A stretch of DNA of 64,000 nt from Halalkalicoccus paucihalophilus (GTDB lineage: Archaea > Halobacteriota > Halobacteria > Halobacteriales > Halalkalicoccaceae): positions 271,809-335,808 of the forward strand of contig NZ_LTAZ01000017.1 in NCBI RefSeq assembly GCF_001593955.1, written 5' to 3'. The notes under the pieces are model-generated. The model saw nothing but the letters and a program-made list of their open reading frames with translations, was not told the DNA's origin and made no database searches. The position numbers and the translations under genes are program-made. Shown here piece by piece: positions 36,746-45,968 of the stretch. Positions within the stretch are counted from its first letter, which is position 1; every line of letters begins with the position of its first letter.

Positions 36746-36962
36746 AACAGGACAAGACCCGCTCGTGAATCGTCTCGGCCCCTTTCGCGATCCTTGGCGT
36801 ACCGTAACTCGAACAACCCTTGCTGTTAGTGAGTACGGATCCCAATCGGGACGCCCCCTGATCGGCTAGTTCGTTCCAGAGGTCTTCTGTTCTCAGTCGA
36901 GATTCGTCTAAAAGAAGCGTGTAGTCGGCCGTCGGTTTGCTCAGTGGCGGTTTATATTTCAT
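36675..36962 (-). CDS. Hypothetical protein, uncertain
   Basis: 95 residues starting MKYKPPLSKPTADYTLLLDE, with an Arg/Glu/Leu-rich middle (LRTEDLWNELADQGASRL). The C-terminal third is read through the TnpB-type end at 36.7 kb, so the natural C-terminus is probably lost. The first 60 residues look coding. No family recognised. Confidence 0.35.
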   Translation of the reverse strand: MKYKPPLSKPTADYTLLLDESRLRTEDLWNELADQGASRLGSVLTNSKGCSSYGTPRIAKGAETIHERVLSCLSELGEKTPFFRVGMNRRIGRFT

Positions 36963-37133
36963 ATATTTCCCTTGGAATATTCCGCCAATATATCTCGGAT
37001 TATTGGACGTAGCTGAGCAGCGTAAAAAGCCGGTCAGTGTGGATCGAATCTTCTTTGAGTCGCGCTTTATAGTAATCCATAATGAGGCTCCCGAGATGTA
37101 TCAGTGAGGACGATAACGGAGGGGAACGGTAAC

Positions 37134-37949
37134 ATGGAGGGCTCGGGGCCTGCAGGAAACCAGATGAGTTCCGACGAGCAAACCCCGGCTCCGAATATCC
37201 TTAACTCACTCATCGATACCGGTCAACATGAAATCGAGCGCGAAACGACGGGACTGCTTCTATCGGGCTTTTCGGCTGGTCTCGATATTGGATTCGGACC
37301 ACTGCTGATGGCTGTCATACTGACGCTCAGCGATGGAGGGTATGGCGATATCGGGACGGAGTTACTTCTGGCGAGCGCCTACGCCGTGGGTTTCATCTTC
37401 GTTATCATCTCACGTTCGGAGCTGTTCACTGAACACACGACCCTTGCAGTGATGCCAGTGCTCGACAACCGAGCATCACTAGGGGGGTTAGCTCGGCTCT
37501 GGGGGCTCGTCTGGGTAAGCAACATCGTGGGTGGTATAGTGTTCACTGCGCTCATCGTTACGTTGATGCCCAGTCTCGGGGTTGCTTCGCCGGAAGCGTT
37601 CGGCAGCATTGCGCATAAACTGGTCGATCACGATTTCAGATGGCTGTTCGTCGCCGGTATCCTTGCGGGTTGGCTTATGGGGTTGCTGGCGTGGTTACTC
37701 GCCGCAGCCCAGGAAACGACTAGCCGTCTTCTCATCATCTGGCTCGTCACTGCTTCGATCGGCCTTCTCCATCTCCCACACTCGATCGCAGGCAATATTG
37801 AGGTCCTGTTCGGGGTCTTCGTCTCACCGCGGGTCTCGGTGCTCGACTACCTAGTGTTCCTCGTACTGGCGACAATCGGGAATGCGATTGGTGGCGGTAT
37901 CTTCGTGGGGGTATTGAAATATGGACACGTAGTCCGCGGCGGTGGGTGA
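37134..37949 (+). CDS. Formate/nitrite transporter family (FNT) protein
   Basis: 271 residues from ATG at 37134, preceded by GGAGGGG about 12 bp upstream; a GTG at 37104 would add ten residues. Six helices are visible. Landmarks are LLSGFSAGLDIGFGPLLMAV, FIFVIISRSELFTEHTTLAV (the FNT E-L-F-T motif), ARLWGLVWVSNIVGG and GILAGWLMGLLAW, then IGNAIGGGIFVGVLKYGHV. The family forms pentameric channels for small monovalent anions such as formate, nitrite or hydrosulfide. Some haloarchaeal members are annotated only as FNT. It stands alone before the arsenic genes. Confidence 0.85.
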   Translation: MEGSGPAGNQMSSDEQTPAPNILNSLIDTGQHEIERETTGLLLSGFSAGLDIGFGPLLMAVILTLSDGGYGDIGTELLLASAYAVGFIFVIISRSELFTEHTTLAVMPVLDNRASLGGLARLWGLVWVSNIVGGIVFTALIVTLMPSLGVASPEAFGSIAHKLVDHDFRWLFVAGILAGWLMGLLAWLLAAAQETTSRLLIIWLVTASIGLLHLPHSIAGNIEVLFGVFVSPRVSVLDYLVFLVLATIGNAIGGGIFVGVLKYGHVVRGGG

Positions 37950-38209
37950 AGAACTCATCACTACTGCTGATACTCAAAAATAGACTGTCTGGCTCGGGAT
38001 CAGGCCTCATGTCGACCCCGTACAGTCTTGTGATCTCCATCATGACGCACTTTTTCTATTCTATTCGCCTATTGACGAGCCCTCGAAAACCCCTCCGAAT
38101 CGGAGAGGTCAACCATGAACGAGAGGGGTGGGTGTGCGGTTGGTCCGCGTGCCGCAGTCTATCTTAGAATGTCAACTGTATTAATTAACAGGTGGTTAGT
38201 GCTCTCTCA

Positions 38210-38395
38210 AGCTTGGCGGTATGACTACTGTCCTGAGCGTGCGAGGAACTCCCGTCTCGGAGCCGACCAACGGGAGGCGAGAATACGGCATTACTTTCTC
38301 GCGAGTGAGGGTTCCGGCCGTGAACTGTGGTACATCTCAGAGGTTAGTCCACACCCGCCGATCGTAACTAAAGGGACCGATAGATACAGAGCAAC
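38210..38395 (+). repeat. R3 repeat, copy a
   Basis: About 180 bp share clear similarity with 44860-45030. Shared words are tctcgcgagtgagggtt (tgctcgcgagtgagagtt in the partner) and ccgatcgtaactaaaggg (ttgatcgtaactggagg). No gene is supported between 37950 and 38430, although the plus frame is open for 132 codons. The other copy also precedes a gene by about 75 bp. Confidence 0.5.
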
Positions 38396-38430
38396 AATCG
38401 TTTCTCTCCCAGTCCCGAAACAGCACGTGA

Positions 38431-39432
38431 ATGGATTTGGATCGGTGGCTTCAACAGCATCAGGTCGCCGTTTACGCAGTCGCAGTCATACTGGCGATTG
38501 GCGTTGGAGTTAGCCGTCCGAGTTCGGCGACATTTATCGAACAGTTCATTGACCCCGTACTGGCGGTTCTCCTGTATGTGACCTTTCTTGAAATCCCGTT
38601 CATACGACTTCGCCGTGCGTTTACGAACGGTCGATTCATGGCGGCGGCTCTCGGGATGAACTTCCTCGTCGTCCCTGTCGTCGTCTGGGGCCTTACTCGA
38701 TTTCTCCCCCCAGAACCAGTCATCCTTGTGGGCGTGTTCATGGTTCTTTTGACACCATGCATCGACTACGTCATCACCTTCGCTGGGCTTGCAGGCGGCA
38801 ACTCTGAGCAGATCACCGCGACGACGCCCGCTCTGATGCTCGTGCAAATTCTCTTGCTCCCGGTGTACCTGTGGCTCTTTATGGGAGCAGAGGTAGCCGA
38901 CGTTATCGAACCCGGGCCGTTCATTGAGGCCTTTCTGATAATCATCGCGCTCCCGTTGGCACTTGCATGGCTCACGGAAGTGTGGGCAGAACGGTCTCCG
39001 AGAGGTGAGTCGTGGCAAGAGACGATGGGGTGGCTCCCCGTCCCCATGCTGGGTGTGACCCTATTCGTAGTTATTGCCTCCCAACTCCCACGGGTTCAGG
39101 ACTCAATCGGGCAAATTGCAGTTGTCGTTCCAGTGTATGTCGCGTTCCTCATCATAATGCCCGTACTCGGACGGGTGGCGGCGGGACTGTTCCAGATGGA
39201 TGTCGAGGAGAGTCGTTCTCTCGTGTTCACGTCTGTCACCCGGAACTCACTGGTTGTTCTTCCGTTGGCGTTGGCGCTTCCAGCAGGCTACGAACTGGCT
39301 CCTGCCGTTGTCGTGACACAGACGCTTGTTGAACTGATGGGAATGGTCGTTCTTACACGGGTGGTTCCGGCATGGCTTCTCCCAGAGTCACCTTCGTCGA
39401 TTTCACTCCCTGACAGGGTACGAAGTGGTTAA
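38431..39432 (+). CDS. Arsenite efflux permease (ACR3-like, BASS superfamily)
   Basis: 333 residues, about ten helices. Key segments are VLLYVTFLEIPFIRLRRAF, LLTPCIDYVITFAGLAGGN (the conserved Cys used by ACR3 for As(III)), and FTSVTRNSLVVLPLALALP, the second discontinuous helix with the N-S motif. It should expel arsenite with H+ exchange. The arsenate reductase gene lies 39 bp downstream in the same direction, so the two form an arsenic-resistance unit. No ArsR-like repressor gene is nearby. Confidence 0.85.
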   Translation: MDLDRWLQQHQVAVYAVAVILAIGVGVSRPSSATFIEQFIDPVLAVLLYVTFLEIPFIRLRRAFTNGRFMAAALGMNFLVVPVVVWGLTRFLPPEPVILVGVFMVLLTPCIDYVITFAGLAGGNSEQITATTPALMLVQILLLPVYLWLFMGAEVADVIEPGPFIEAFLIIIALPLALAWLTEVWAERSPRGESWQETMGWLPVPMLGVTLFVVIASQLPRVQDSIGQIAVVVPVYVAFLIIMPVLGRVAAGLFQMDVEESRSLVFTSVTRNSLVVLPLALALPAGYELAPAVVVTQTLVELMGMVVLTRVVPAWLLPESPSSISLPDRVRSG

Positions 39433-39471
39433 GCCCTCACTCTCTTGTCGCTACGCCTGCAATAGGAGAGC

Positions 39472-39855
39472 ATGAAACTCGCATTTGTCTGTGTTGGGAA
39501 CGCTGGGCGAAGCCAGATGGCGACCGCTCTTGCGGAACGGGAACAGACTGAGCGGGATATGGACGTCAAGATCATCACCGGCGGGGTTGATCCGGCTGAA
39601 AATGTTCATAACGAGGCTGTCGAAGCGATGGACGAGATCGGTATCGACATTAGCGACCGATCACCTCGACAGATCACATCTGAAGACATTGAGGACGTCG
39701 ACTATGTCGTGACGATGGGCTGTTCGGTCGAGCAATTCCGCCCAGACGATTGGGAGGGCGAAAGTTCCGTTTGGGACCTAGAGTCCACAGACATCCGTGA
39801 GCAGCGCGATGAACTCAGTCGCCGCGTCGAGCAGTTCTTTGACGATCTCGAATGA
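39472..39855 (+). CDS. arsC: Arsenate reductase, low-molecular-weight phosphatase fold
   Basis: 127 residues starting MKLAFVCVGNAGRSQMATAL. The P-loop is CVGNAGRS (CX5R). A second Cys lies in VDYVVTMGCSVEQFRPDDWE, and the DP-type acid is in SVWDLESTD. This is the thioredoxin-coupled ArsC type, related to low-molecular-weight tyrosine phosphatases. It reduces arsenate to arsenite for export by the upstream permease. A third resolving Cys is not obvious, so a phosphatase or a glutaredoxin-like mechanism cannot be excluded. Confidence 0.82.
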   Translation: MKLAFVCVGNAGRSQMATALAEREQTERDMDVKIITGGVDPAENVHNEAVEAMDEIGIDISDRSPRQITSEDIEDVDYVVTMGCSVEQFRPDDWEGESSVWDLESTDIREQRDELSRRVEQFFDDLE

Positions 39856-39974
39856 CACGAGCCAGCACCGTAGCACGCCTTCCTTCCGATTTGATGAACC
39901 ACTGCTAAACGTACACGGAACCTATATGGGTTACATAGATCCAGTAAAATAGCCAGATAACGTTGCTGGACAGG

Positions 39975-40355
39975 TTAATACATTGTGCCGCCTTGACCCG
40001 ATATAGTGGCGTTTTCAAGTGAATAGAGGGCTCCACCGGAATGGCCAAGCAGAGTTACTGGATCGTCGATTGCATCGACTACTGCTCCCACGTCCTCGGC
40101 CTCTCGTTCAAGTTCGTACTCCTCGGCATCACCGCTCCCGCCGCGACCGCGACGGTCGATCGCGTAGACCGTGCAGTGTTCTGCGCAGGGAGAACGTGTC
40201 CCAGCCAAATCCCAGAACGTGTGAAGGTCGGCGTTCCCGTGCACGAGCACAAGCGGTGGTCCACTCCCCGACCGTACGAAGGTGATCTCAGTTCCATCAG
40301 CGGACGTGACCATTCCCATATCTTTGCCTTCATCTGGTGGTGTTGCTTTGGGCAT
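39975..40355 (-). pseudogene. Alpha/beta hydrolase, truncated after the nucleophile
   Basis: 126 residues starting MPKATPPDEGKDMGMVTSAD. It shows GPPLVLVHGNADLHTFWD, CTVYAIDRRGRGGSGD and the nucleophile elbow VTLLGHSGGALYSLENA. The sequence then loses similarity and stops, so the lid, the catalytic acid and the His are missing. A full member would have about 260 residues. It is a 5' fragment of a hydrolase or haloperoxidase-like gene. Confidence 0.7.
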
Positions 40356-40495
40356 ACGTCAGGTCTCCCTTGTTTAATTGTGTGGGATAGTCATATAGCG
40401 TCATCTACTGATGAATTTGCAGAAGTTGAAAGGCACTTCGTGGAAGACACGCGCAACAGATTTTGCATACCTCGCTCGCTAGCGCTCGCTCAGCA

Positions 40496-41614
40496 CTACT
40501 CCATCTCGTATTCGGCTTCGGTTTTCGACACCTCGGTGTCGTTATCAGATTCGGAGTCGACATCCCTGCCCTGCTTGATCGCGTCTGCCTCCCGTTCCAT
40601 TGCCTCGAGATCCGGTTGTGCCTCCTCCTCGATCCCGGCGATGAGTTCGCCGATGTTGTCCAGCCCGAGCAAGTCGCGGGTTTCCTCGTCGAACTCGAGG
40701 CTGTCGAGCTGATCCTCGTCGAGTTTCACGTCGCTGCCGGTGAGGTGCTTGCCGTAGCGCCCGACCAGCGAGGTGAGCTCCTGGGGCATGATGAACGTGC
40801 TCGATTCGCCGTGACCGATCGACTCCAAGGTCTCCATGCCCTTCTCGATGATGGCGCGCTCGCCCATCGACTCGGCGGATTTGGCTCTCAGGACGGTCGA
40901 GACTGCATCTCCCTGCGCTTCGAGGATCTGGCTCTGTTTTTCACCCTGTGCGCGGATGATGTTTGACTGCTTGTCACCTTCGGCCTTCTCGACGGCGCTG
41001 CGGCGTTCACCCTGGGCTTCAAGGATCATCGCCCGCCGCTTGCGCTCCGCAGAGGTCTGCTGCTCCATAGCACTCTTTACACCCTGGGCCGGCGTGACCT
41101 CGCGGACCTCGACGGACTCAACGCGGATTCCCCACTCGTCGGTCGGTTCATCGAGTTCCTCGCGAATCCGTGCGTTGATCTGTTCGCGCCGACTGAGCGT
41201 GTCGTCGAGTTCCATACCCCCAATAACGGCCCGAAGCGTCGTTTGGGCGAGGTTCGAGACGGCGCGCTTGTAGTCGTCGACCTCCAGGAACGCGCGTTTG
41301 GCGTCCATCACGCGGATGTAGACGACGGCGTCCGCGGTCACCGGCGAGTTGTCAATCGTGATCGCCTCCTGGCTCGGCACATCGAGGGTCTGGGTCCGCA
41401 TGTCGAAGTGATGGGTCGCAGAGACGAACGGGGGAACGAAGTGGATCCCCGGCTCGAGGAGTTTACGGTACTCACCGAAGACGGTCAGTGCGCGCTTCTC
41501 GGTCGCGTCGACGATCTCGACCATCTGCCAGACGGTGACGATGGCGAGGAACAATAACAGCAACGCGACGAACGTCAGCGTGAATGTCGCCTGCAGAGGT
41601 ACGAAGGGGATCAT
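40496..41614 (-). CDS. Stomatin/prohibitin-like SPFH protein
   Basis: 372 residues. One N-terminal membrane helix (FTLTFVALLLLFLAIVTVW) is followed by the SPFH domain: KRALTVFGEYRKLLEPGIHF, MRTQTLDVPSQEAITIDN, PVTADAVVYIRVMDAKRAFL and the classical SVEVREVTPAQGVKSAMEQQ. A coiled coil with repeated AQGEKQSQILEAQGD follows. The tail is strongly acidic. Such proteins form membrane-bound rings or scaffolds; archaeal relatives are linked to NfeD peptidases. No NfeD-like gene lies next to it here. Confidence 0.88.
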   Translation of the reverse strand: MIPFVPLQATFTLTFVALLLLFLAIVTVWQMVEIVDATEKRALTVFGEYRKLLEPGIHFVPPFVSATHHFDMRTQTLDVPSQEAITIDNSPVTADAVVYIRVMDAKRAFLEVDDYKRAVSNLAQTTLRAVIGGMELDDTLSRREQINARIREELDEPTDEWGIRVESVEVREVTPAQGVKSAMEQQTSAERKRRAMILEAQGERRSAVEKAEGDKQSNIIRAQGEKQSQILEAQGDAVSTVLRAKSAESMGERAIIEKGMETLESIGHGESSTFIMPQELTSLVGRYGKHLTGSDVKLDEDQLDSLEFDEETRDLLGLDNIGELIAGIEEEAQPDLEAMEREADAIKQGRDVDSESDNDTEVSKTEAEYEME

Positions 41615-41732
41615 ATTCTACGTTTAGGGGGTCGCTACGAAAAGGGTTCGCCCGGACGCTAGATCGAGATACTATCGCTCGTGCTCAAGCTGACGGTCAT
41701 GTTCGTGTTCGTCGTTGCCGTCAGTCCCGGTC

Positions 41733-42044
41733 TCAATTCGTTCCATGGAGCGCACAGTTGATTTCGTCCTTACTTGCACCAAGTGACTCAACGATGACGA
41801 CGTTGCCGCCGCCAGGGTTGATCCCCATCCCTTTCTCGCTTTCCTTGATAGTGCTCTCCATCGACCGCGCGGTGTAGCGTGCCTGATCGCCAGCGCCAGT
41901 AGAGGACGCAAGCGAGCGTGACAGTGTCGCCTCGCTCGCCAGCACGATCTCTTCGACACATACAGCATGCATGACGGCCCCAACAGCACCGGGGATATCC
42001 AGTCCAGCAGACTCCGGATTCTGTCCGATACGAACGAACCTCAA
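41733..42044 (-). pseudogene. Composite remnant partly made of R2' repeat
   Basis: A 103-codon frame begins MRFVRIGQNPESAGLDIPGA, VGAVMHAVCVEEIV and LSRSLASSTGAGDQA. This part recurs in decayed form at 45.6, 48.9 and 61.3 kb. The second half (STIKESEKGMGINPGGGNVV and ESLGASKDEINCAL) is not seen elsewhere in the window and looks protein-like. It may be the end of another gene fused by a repeat. Function unknown. It lies between the SPFH and nitrilase genes. Confidence 0.4.
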
Positions 42045-42133
42045 GCATTGTTCTCCTTGAGAATTTCCCTACCATTTGTTAGTAGGTATTCCGGATCGCT
42101 TGGGTATAAGTCGGTTCAATAGCACAGAGGAGT

Positions 42134-43252
42134 ATGGCTCGTATCGAACAATATGCTGCGGTTGGTCTCTCACCAACCGTCTGGGGTGTCGAAACGCGAG
42201 CAGATATTCGAAAGAACCTTGAGCACATTCACGAGAACCTCTCGGCTGCGGTCTGGTTGAGTGGACTCGAACTTCCTGTTCAATTAGCAGTTATTCCTGA
42301 GGGCGCTCTTCAAGGATTTACCGACGAGGTACTCGATATGGATCATGCCGAGTATCGTGAGGAGATCGCGATTGACATTCCCGGTGAAGAAACAGATATT
42401 CTCGGCGAGTATGCCCAAGAATTCGATATCTACCTTGTCGCGTCGGCTAAAGAACGGGCTCCGGAGTATCCCGAGAAATTCTTTAATACAGCATTCGTGA
42501 TTGATCCGGATGGAGAGGTCATCCTCAAACATCGAAAGGTCACCCCGCTATTGCCTGTCGAACGATCGGTCTCACCACATGACGTCTGGGATGACTGGGT
42601 CAGCACCCACGGCGCCGATCTAGACTCACTGTTCCCAGTTGTCGATACCGATATCGGACGGATCGGTATTTCACTCGCCATTGAGGGTGCCTATCCCGAG
42701 TATATTCGTGGATTGGCAATGAATGGTGCCGAAATCATTTGTCGTATTTCCTGTCCGGAACCGCTTGTGGCGAACGAAGGCTGGCGGATCCAGAACCGCG
42801 CTCGAGCACTCGACAACTCGGTATACGTTGTCGCTCCAAACCTCGGAACATACTACCTTACACCGGACGCTGAGACACCTGTTGATACATTCGGTGGGGG
42901 CTCGATGGTCGTTGACCGTGATGGGGCAATTCTAGCAGAACACGAATACGGCGCGGGCTCATCGTACGTCGCTGCAACGATCGACATTGAAGGACTTCGA
43001 GAGTTCCGATACCGCTCACCACTAACAAACTGGCTGAAGGATTTACGGACAGAACTCTGTCAAGTGATCTACGATCGCGAACTATATCCACCGAATCTCT
43101 GGTTAGACAGTGATCCAGTTGATCATGAAACCTACGCAGAGGAGATCACTCAGGACCGAATCGATGCAATGGTTGAAGCAGATATATGGGTTCCACCGTA
43201 TTGGGAACGCGAGGATACAGACGAACAGGACGGTGAGCGCGAGGAAACCTAA
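42134..43252 (+). CDS. Nitrilase-superfamily protein lacking the catalytic cysteine
   Basis: 372 residues. Catalytic Glu is present in LAVIPEGALQGF near 56, and Lys in VILKHRKVTPLLPVE near 136. At the third position the family has ICxDxxxPE; here the text is IGISLAIEGAYPEYIRGLA, so the nucleophilic Cys is Ala (codon GCC, near residue 181). The rest, including GAEIICRISCPEP and NRARALDNSVYVVAPNLGTY, is well conserved and close to aliphatic amidase/formamidase members. It cannot work by the normal thiol mechanism. It may be a binding or regulatory pseudoenzyme, or a different chemistry has evolved. Confidence 0.8.
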   Translation: MARIEQYAAVGLSPTVWGVETRADIRKNLEHIHENLSAAVWLSGLELPVQLAVIPEGALQGFTDEVLDMDHAEYREEIAIDIPGEETDILGEYAQEFDIYLVASAKERAPEYPEKFFNTAFVIDPDGEVILKHRKVTPLLPVERSVSPHDVWDDWVSTHGADLDSLFPVVDTDIGRIGISLAIEGAYPEYIRGLAMNGAEIICRISCPEPLVANEGWRIQNRARALDNSVYVVAPNLGTYYLTPDAETPVDTFGGGSMVVDRDGAILAEHEYGAGSSYVAATIDIEGLREFRYRSPLTNWLKDLRTELCQVIYDRELYPPNLWLDSDPVDHETYAEEITQDRIDAMVEADIWVPPYWEREDTDEQDGEREET

Positions 43253-43269
43253 AGAACACCTCATGACTC

Positions 43270-43623
43270 ATACCGCGTTAACTCATCGCCGGAGACCCAG
43301 GCGCTGCTCGATAAGACTGAGGAGGTTGGTGCCGACATCGTCACTGACTGGCACCACCAGTTTACCTATCGGAACGAGAACTGCGAGATGATCAACGCAT
43401 CAACTCGATGGCCGCTCAATGAGGTCGCACCAACAGAAGCGGTGAATCTCTCGCGACAGATCTCCGCGTACACGCCTATCAGCAAACCACGGGCTACGGT
43501 CACACGACGTGGGATCTCATCACACCTATCGGAACCCGGTACGTTGGCGAACATGAGACCGGAATTCCAGCGACACTCTATACGCTGACTGATGAAGGGC
43601 ACGCAGTTGTTGAAGAGTACTGA
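43270..43623 (+). pseudogene. Degenerate winged-helix-type regulator
   Basis: Fragments in two plus frames are SSPETQALLDKTEEVGADIV, then YQQTTGYGHTTWDLITPIG, and the end TLYTLTDEGHAVVEEY at TGA. The closing Y-x-LTDEGxAVVEEY is typical of small haloarchaeal winged-helix proteins. Frameshifts separate the parts and no complete gene can be formed. Confidence 0.45.
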
Positions 43624-43639
43624 GCGTATAGAGGCCGAC

Positions 43640-43890
43640 AAGGTCAATCGATGCCGTTGAGGAGCGTATCCGTTGAGTAGGACTAACAGTGGGTAGTCAC
43701 CCCTCAAAGAAAGTCTCCCTTGTGCAACATTCTGTATCCGAGGACGTTTTATTGCACAAGGCCGGCTAGGTCGGGAGATAGTAGTCCGTGCGCACTGCCG
43801 CAGCTGGTACAATCAATACTCTGTTGAAATTCTCAGAATGTAATAGGAATGAGGTAATGCATAGAGAAGATGAGTTCAGCACACGGATCA
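43640..43890 (+). repeat. R1 module, copy h
   Basis: The 3' flank ggagcgtatccgttgagtag, the hairpin (43718-43761), and the right flank gtacaatcaatactctgttg with gatgagttcagca are all present. The helix-hairpin-helix gene end is not recognisable; the module instead follows the degenerate regulator. Confidence 0.7.
43718..43761. repeat. Dispersed hairpin repeat, copy 6
   Basis: CCTTGTGCAACA pairs with TATTGCACAAGG, with one mismatch. The loop sequence ttctgtatccgaggacgttt is the same as in the copy at 58.5 kb. Confidence 0.8.
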
Positions 43891-44280
43891 GTCGATAAGA
43901 TCCCGATTGATTCCATCGTAGTGATCGTGGATGGACACGCGCCCGTGTCCCAGTGTCGATGCCTTCTCCTTGAATTGATGGACGAGTTCCTCACTTGGCC
44001 GCCCATACACATCAATGGCCTCAAGTTCGATGAACTCGCCAATTGGGGGGAACTTGGGGCCTGCAACCTCCATGTGATACGCTAACGATGCCGAATCAGC
44101 GTGCGCGTGTACGACGGTCATTCGGGTGTCGTCATCATTGAAATAGACATCGTACGACAGGATGTCGGGTTCGTTGGCATCAATGAACTCCACCAAATCA
44201 GTCATCGCTGCCTTGAGTTCGTCCAGTTTCCCGTCACGTACTGCCGATTGGTCAACGTACACGATCACTTCAGACACCAC
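43888..44280 (-). CDS. ABM-domain (antibiotic biosynthesis monooxygenase type) protein
   Basis: 130 residues starting MVSEVIVYVDQSAVRDGKLD. The ferredoxin-like ABM fold is suggested by LDELKAAMTDLVEFIDANEP, ILSYDVYFNDDDTRMTVVHA and HMEVAGPKFPPIGEFIELEA. Such proteins are often small dimeric monooxygenases or binding proteins, also called quinol monooxygenase-like. No substrate is suggested by neighbours; R1 sequence lies directly downstream. Confidence 0.65.
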   Translation of the reverse strand: MVSEVIVYVDQSAVRDGKLDELKAAMTDLVEFIDANEPDILSYDVYFNDDDTRMTVVHAHADSASLAYHMEVAGPKFPPIGEFIELEAIDVYGRPSEELVHQFKEKASTLGHGRVSIHDHYDGINRDLID

Positions 44281-44354
44281 CTTTCCGTTGTGAGCGGCCC
44301 CATATAGGCCGTCTGACTATGTGACCCTTTCGCAAAGTCCATAGGGGGAGTCAA

Positions 44355-44670
44355 ACGAGATATGAGTGCTCTGTATTCAGCACGACTTCTAAAACCTATT
44401 ACCGTTCGAAAGGTTCCAACACGGCCAAACCACTTACGACCCTAACCCAACAAACTCGCGAAACGAAAGAACGGCCAGCCCACAGAATATCGTCTGTCGT
44501 CTCGGCCATCCGGAACGATTCGAAGTCTATCTACCGCAACCCGTACGGACACGCGTTGTCAGCGGAATTGAATCGGACAACGCAGACAGCGACTCGGGCT
44601 CAAACACACCGGCACGCGTGTTCTGATTGACCGGTGCCTGATCGCCAGTAGAGGACGCAAGCGAGCACCC
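44355..44670 (-). repeat. R2 module, copy at 44.4 kb
   Basis: It starts at gtgctctgtattcagcacga and continues with sequence matching 29.7 and 59.6 kb. The minus-strand protein tail is more decayed here. Near 44645 it joins R2' sequence, gccagtagaggacgcaagcg. No gene is supported from 44281 to 45103. Confidence 0.65.
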
Positions 44671-44859
44671 ATCTCGGATCTTGGCCACAAGCCCCCTCTA
44701 ACAATAGTAATATAACGGCATAGAGGAGATTGGACGCCCTCGGCGTGTTTCATCGTAGTAGGTTCGTGGCTCCAGGGGGCGTCTTACTATAATTCATTGT
44801 AGCTCCCCCGCTACTCTGTTTCTTTACTACTCGGCAGGCAGCCATCCCGAGCATGCGAT

Positions 44860-45030
44860 ATGAGAACTGTCCCGCTTGAGTGAGGTATCCCTATCTCGGA
44901 ACAGAGCGAAGTGACGTTAGACTCCGGCGTTTCTTGCTCGCGAGTGAGAGTTACGGGAGGCAGCTGTAGCATCTGTCATAAATTAGCTCACACCCGTTGA
45001 TCGTAACTGGAGGTTTGAGAGCTACAGATG
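44860..45030 (+). repeat. R3 repeat, copy b
   Basis: Partner of the copy at 38.2 kb. It shares a dozen or more short words in the same order and also ends about 75 bp upstream of a gene start. Whether it acts as a promoter-proximal element is unknown. Confidence 0.5.
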
Positions 45031-45103
45031 ACACAGGCATCACTCAGCAGAGAGCTATTCACAGATCCAAATATATTTGGAATACTATGGTATAATATTA
45101 TAT

Positions 45104-45508
45104 ATGAACCGACGCTCGTATCTCTCCGTTTCGTTGACCCTCTTGATACCCCTCGTTTCGGGTTGTTCAGAACGTCTCTCTGATGACCAAGAGCAAGAAA
45201 CTAGTGGACAAAGAGATTACAGATTAGGTGTATATAACGAGTCGCGGGATACCCATTCATTTACAGTACGAATTGGTGATAGCCCGGACGGGTATTTTCA
45301 CGAAGAGAGTCTCGAATTAGAGGGAGAAACAGCTAACGAAGATATCAAATTTGACGGGATCCCGGCCCGTCTGTTCGTAACGATTGGTTCCGAAGAAGAA
45401 CAAGAGTTCCCTTGGCCTGTTTCCTACTCGGGTTCGGATGAAGCATCTCTCAAAGCCAATATATATTATGACCCAACTCGCGATCAGGAAATTCTAATTT
45501 ACGCCTGA
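45104..45508 (+). CDS. Small lipoprotein of unknown function
   Basis: 134 residues from ATG at 45104; a start at 45077 is less likely because the signal then begins late. The signal is MNRRSYLSVSLTLLIPLVSG followed by Cys of the lipobox. The mature part reads like one beta-domain (YRLGVYNESRDTHSFTVRIG, IPARLFVTIGSEEEQ), similar in style to other small haloarchaeal surface lipoproteins. The upstream sequence is AT-rich (GGTATAATATTATAT). Confidence 0.65.
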   Translation: MNRRSYLSVSLTLLIPLVSGCSERLSDDQEQETSGQRDYRLGVYNESRDTHSFTVRIGDSPDGYFHEESLELEGETANEDIKFDGIPARLFVTIGSEEEQEFPWPVSYSGSDEASLKANIYYDPTRDQEILIYA

Positions 45509-45968
45509 TTTCTGTTTCGGTGTTCGGTTCGCAAGTGAGCATAACAATGGTACCTCGCTCGCCGGCACGATCTCTTTGACACGTGTACAAACATAACGGC
45601 CCCACCATCACCGATGATATACAGTCTAGCCTACTCCGGATCCTGCCCGAGACGAACGGAACCCCCCAGCAGTGGTCTCCTCAAGAAATCTCGTCTGTTG
45701 GCACCCAGAGATTCCGATTCATTGAGGAACACTGTACGACCGACGAGAACATAGAGGAGGAGGGACGGAGTATATTGCTGTCCTCGAAAAGACAGAGGAG
45801 TAGTTCAGCAAGCCTGTCTCCCGACTGGGAAACGACATCGGTTTTGTCAGAACCACCAAACTCCGTGAAGGTAACAATCCGTATGGGCGTACTGACTAGT
45901 GGAGTTTCTTTTGGAAGCGAACACGGAGATGAATCGGGCTCATTGGTACTCCGTTTTGACCGCCGTTC
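45509..45968. other. R2' repeat sequence and an unexplained open stretch
   Basis: 45535-45700 matches R2' (gctcgccggcacgatctctt, ccgatgatatacagtctagc). From 45715 to 45960 the plus frame begun at 45583 stays open but encodes a Ser-rich, low-information text (LSSKRQRSSSASLSPDWET). I see no supported gene there. Confidence 0.4.

Noticed and set aside
38368..39018. 216-codon minus frame opposite the arsenite permease
   Set aside because: Its text is basic and Arg-rich with no motif, while the plus frame shows permease helices and conserved residues.
40041..41273. Plus-strand frames opposite the SPFH and hydrolase genes
   Set aside because: Ser/Arg-rich shadow frames; the minus strand encodes recognised domains.
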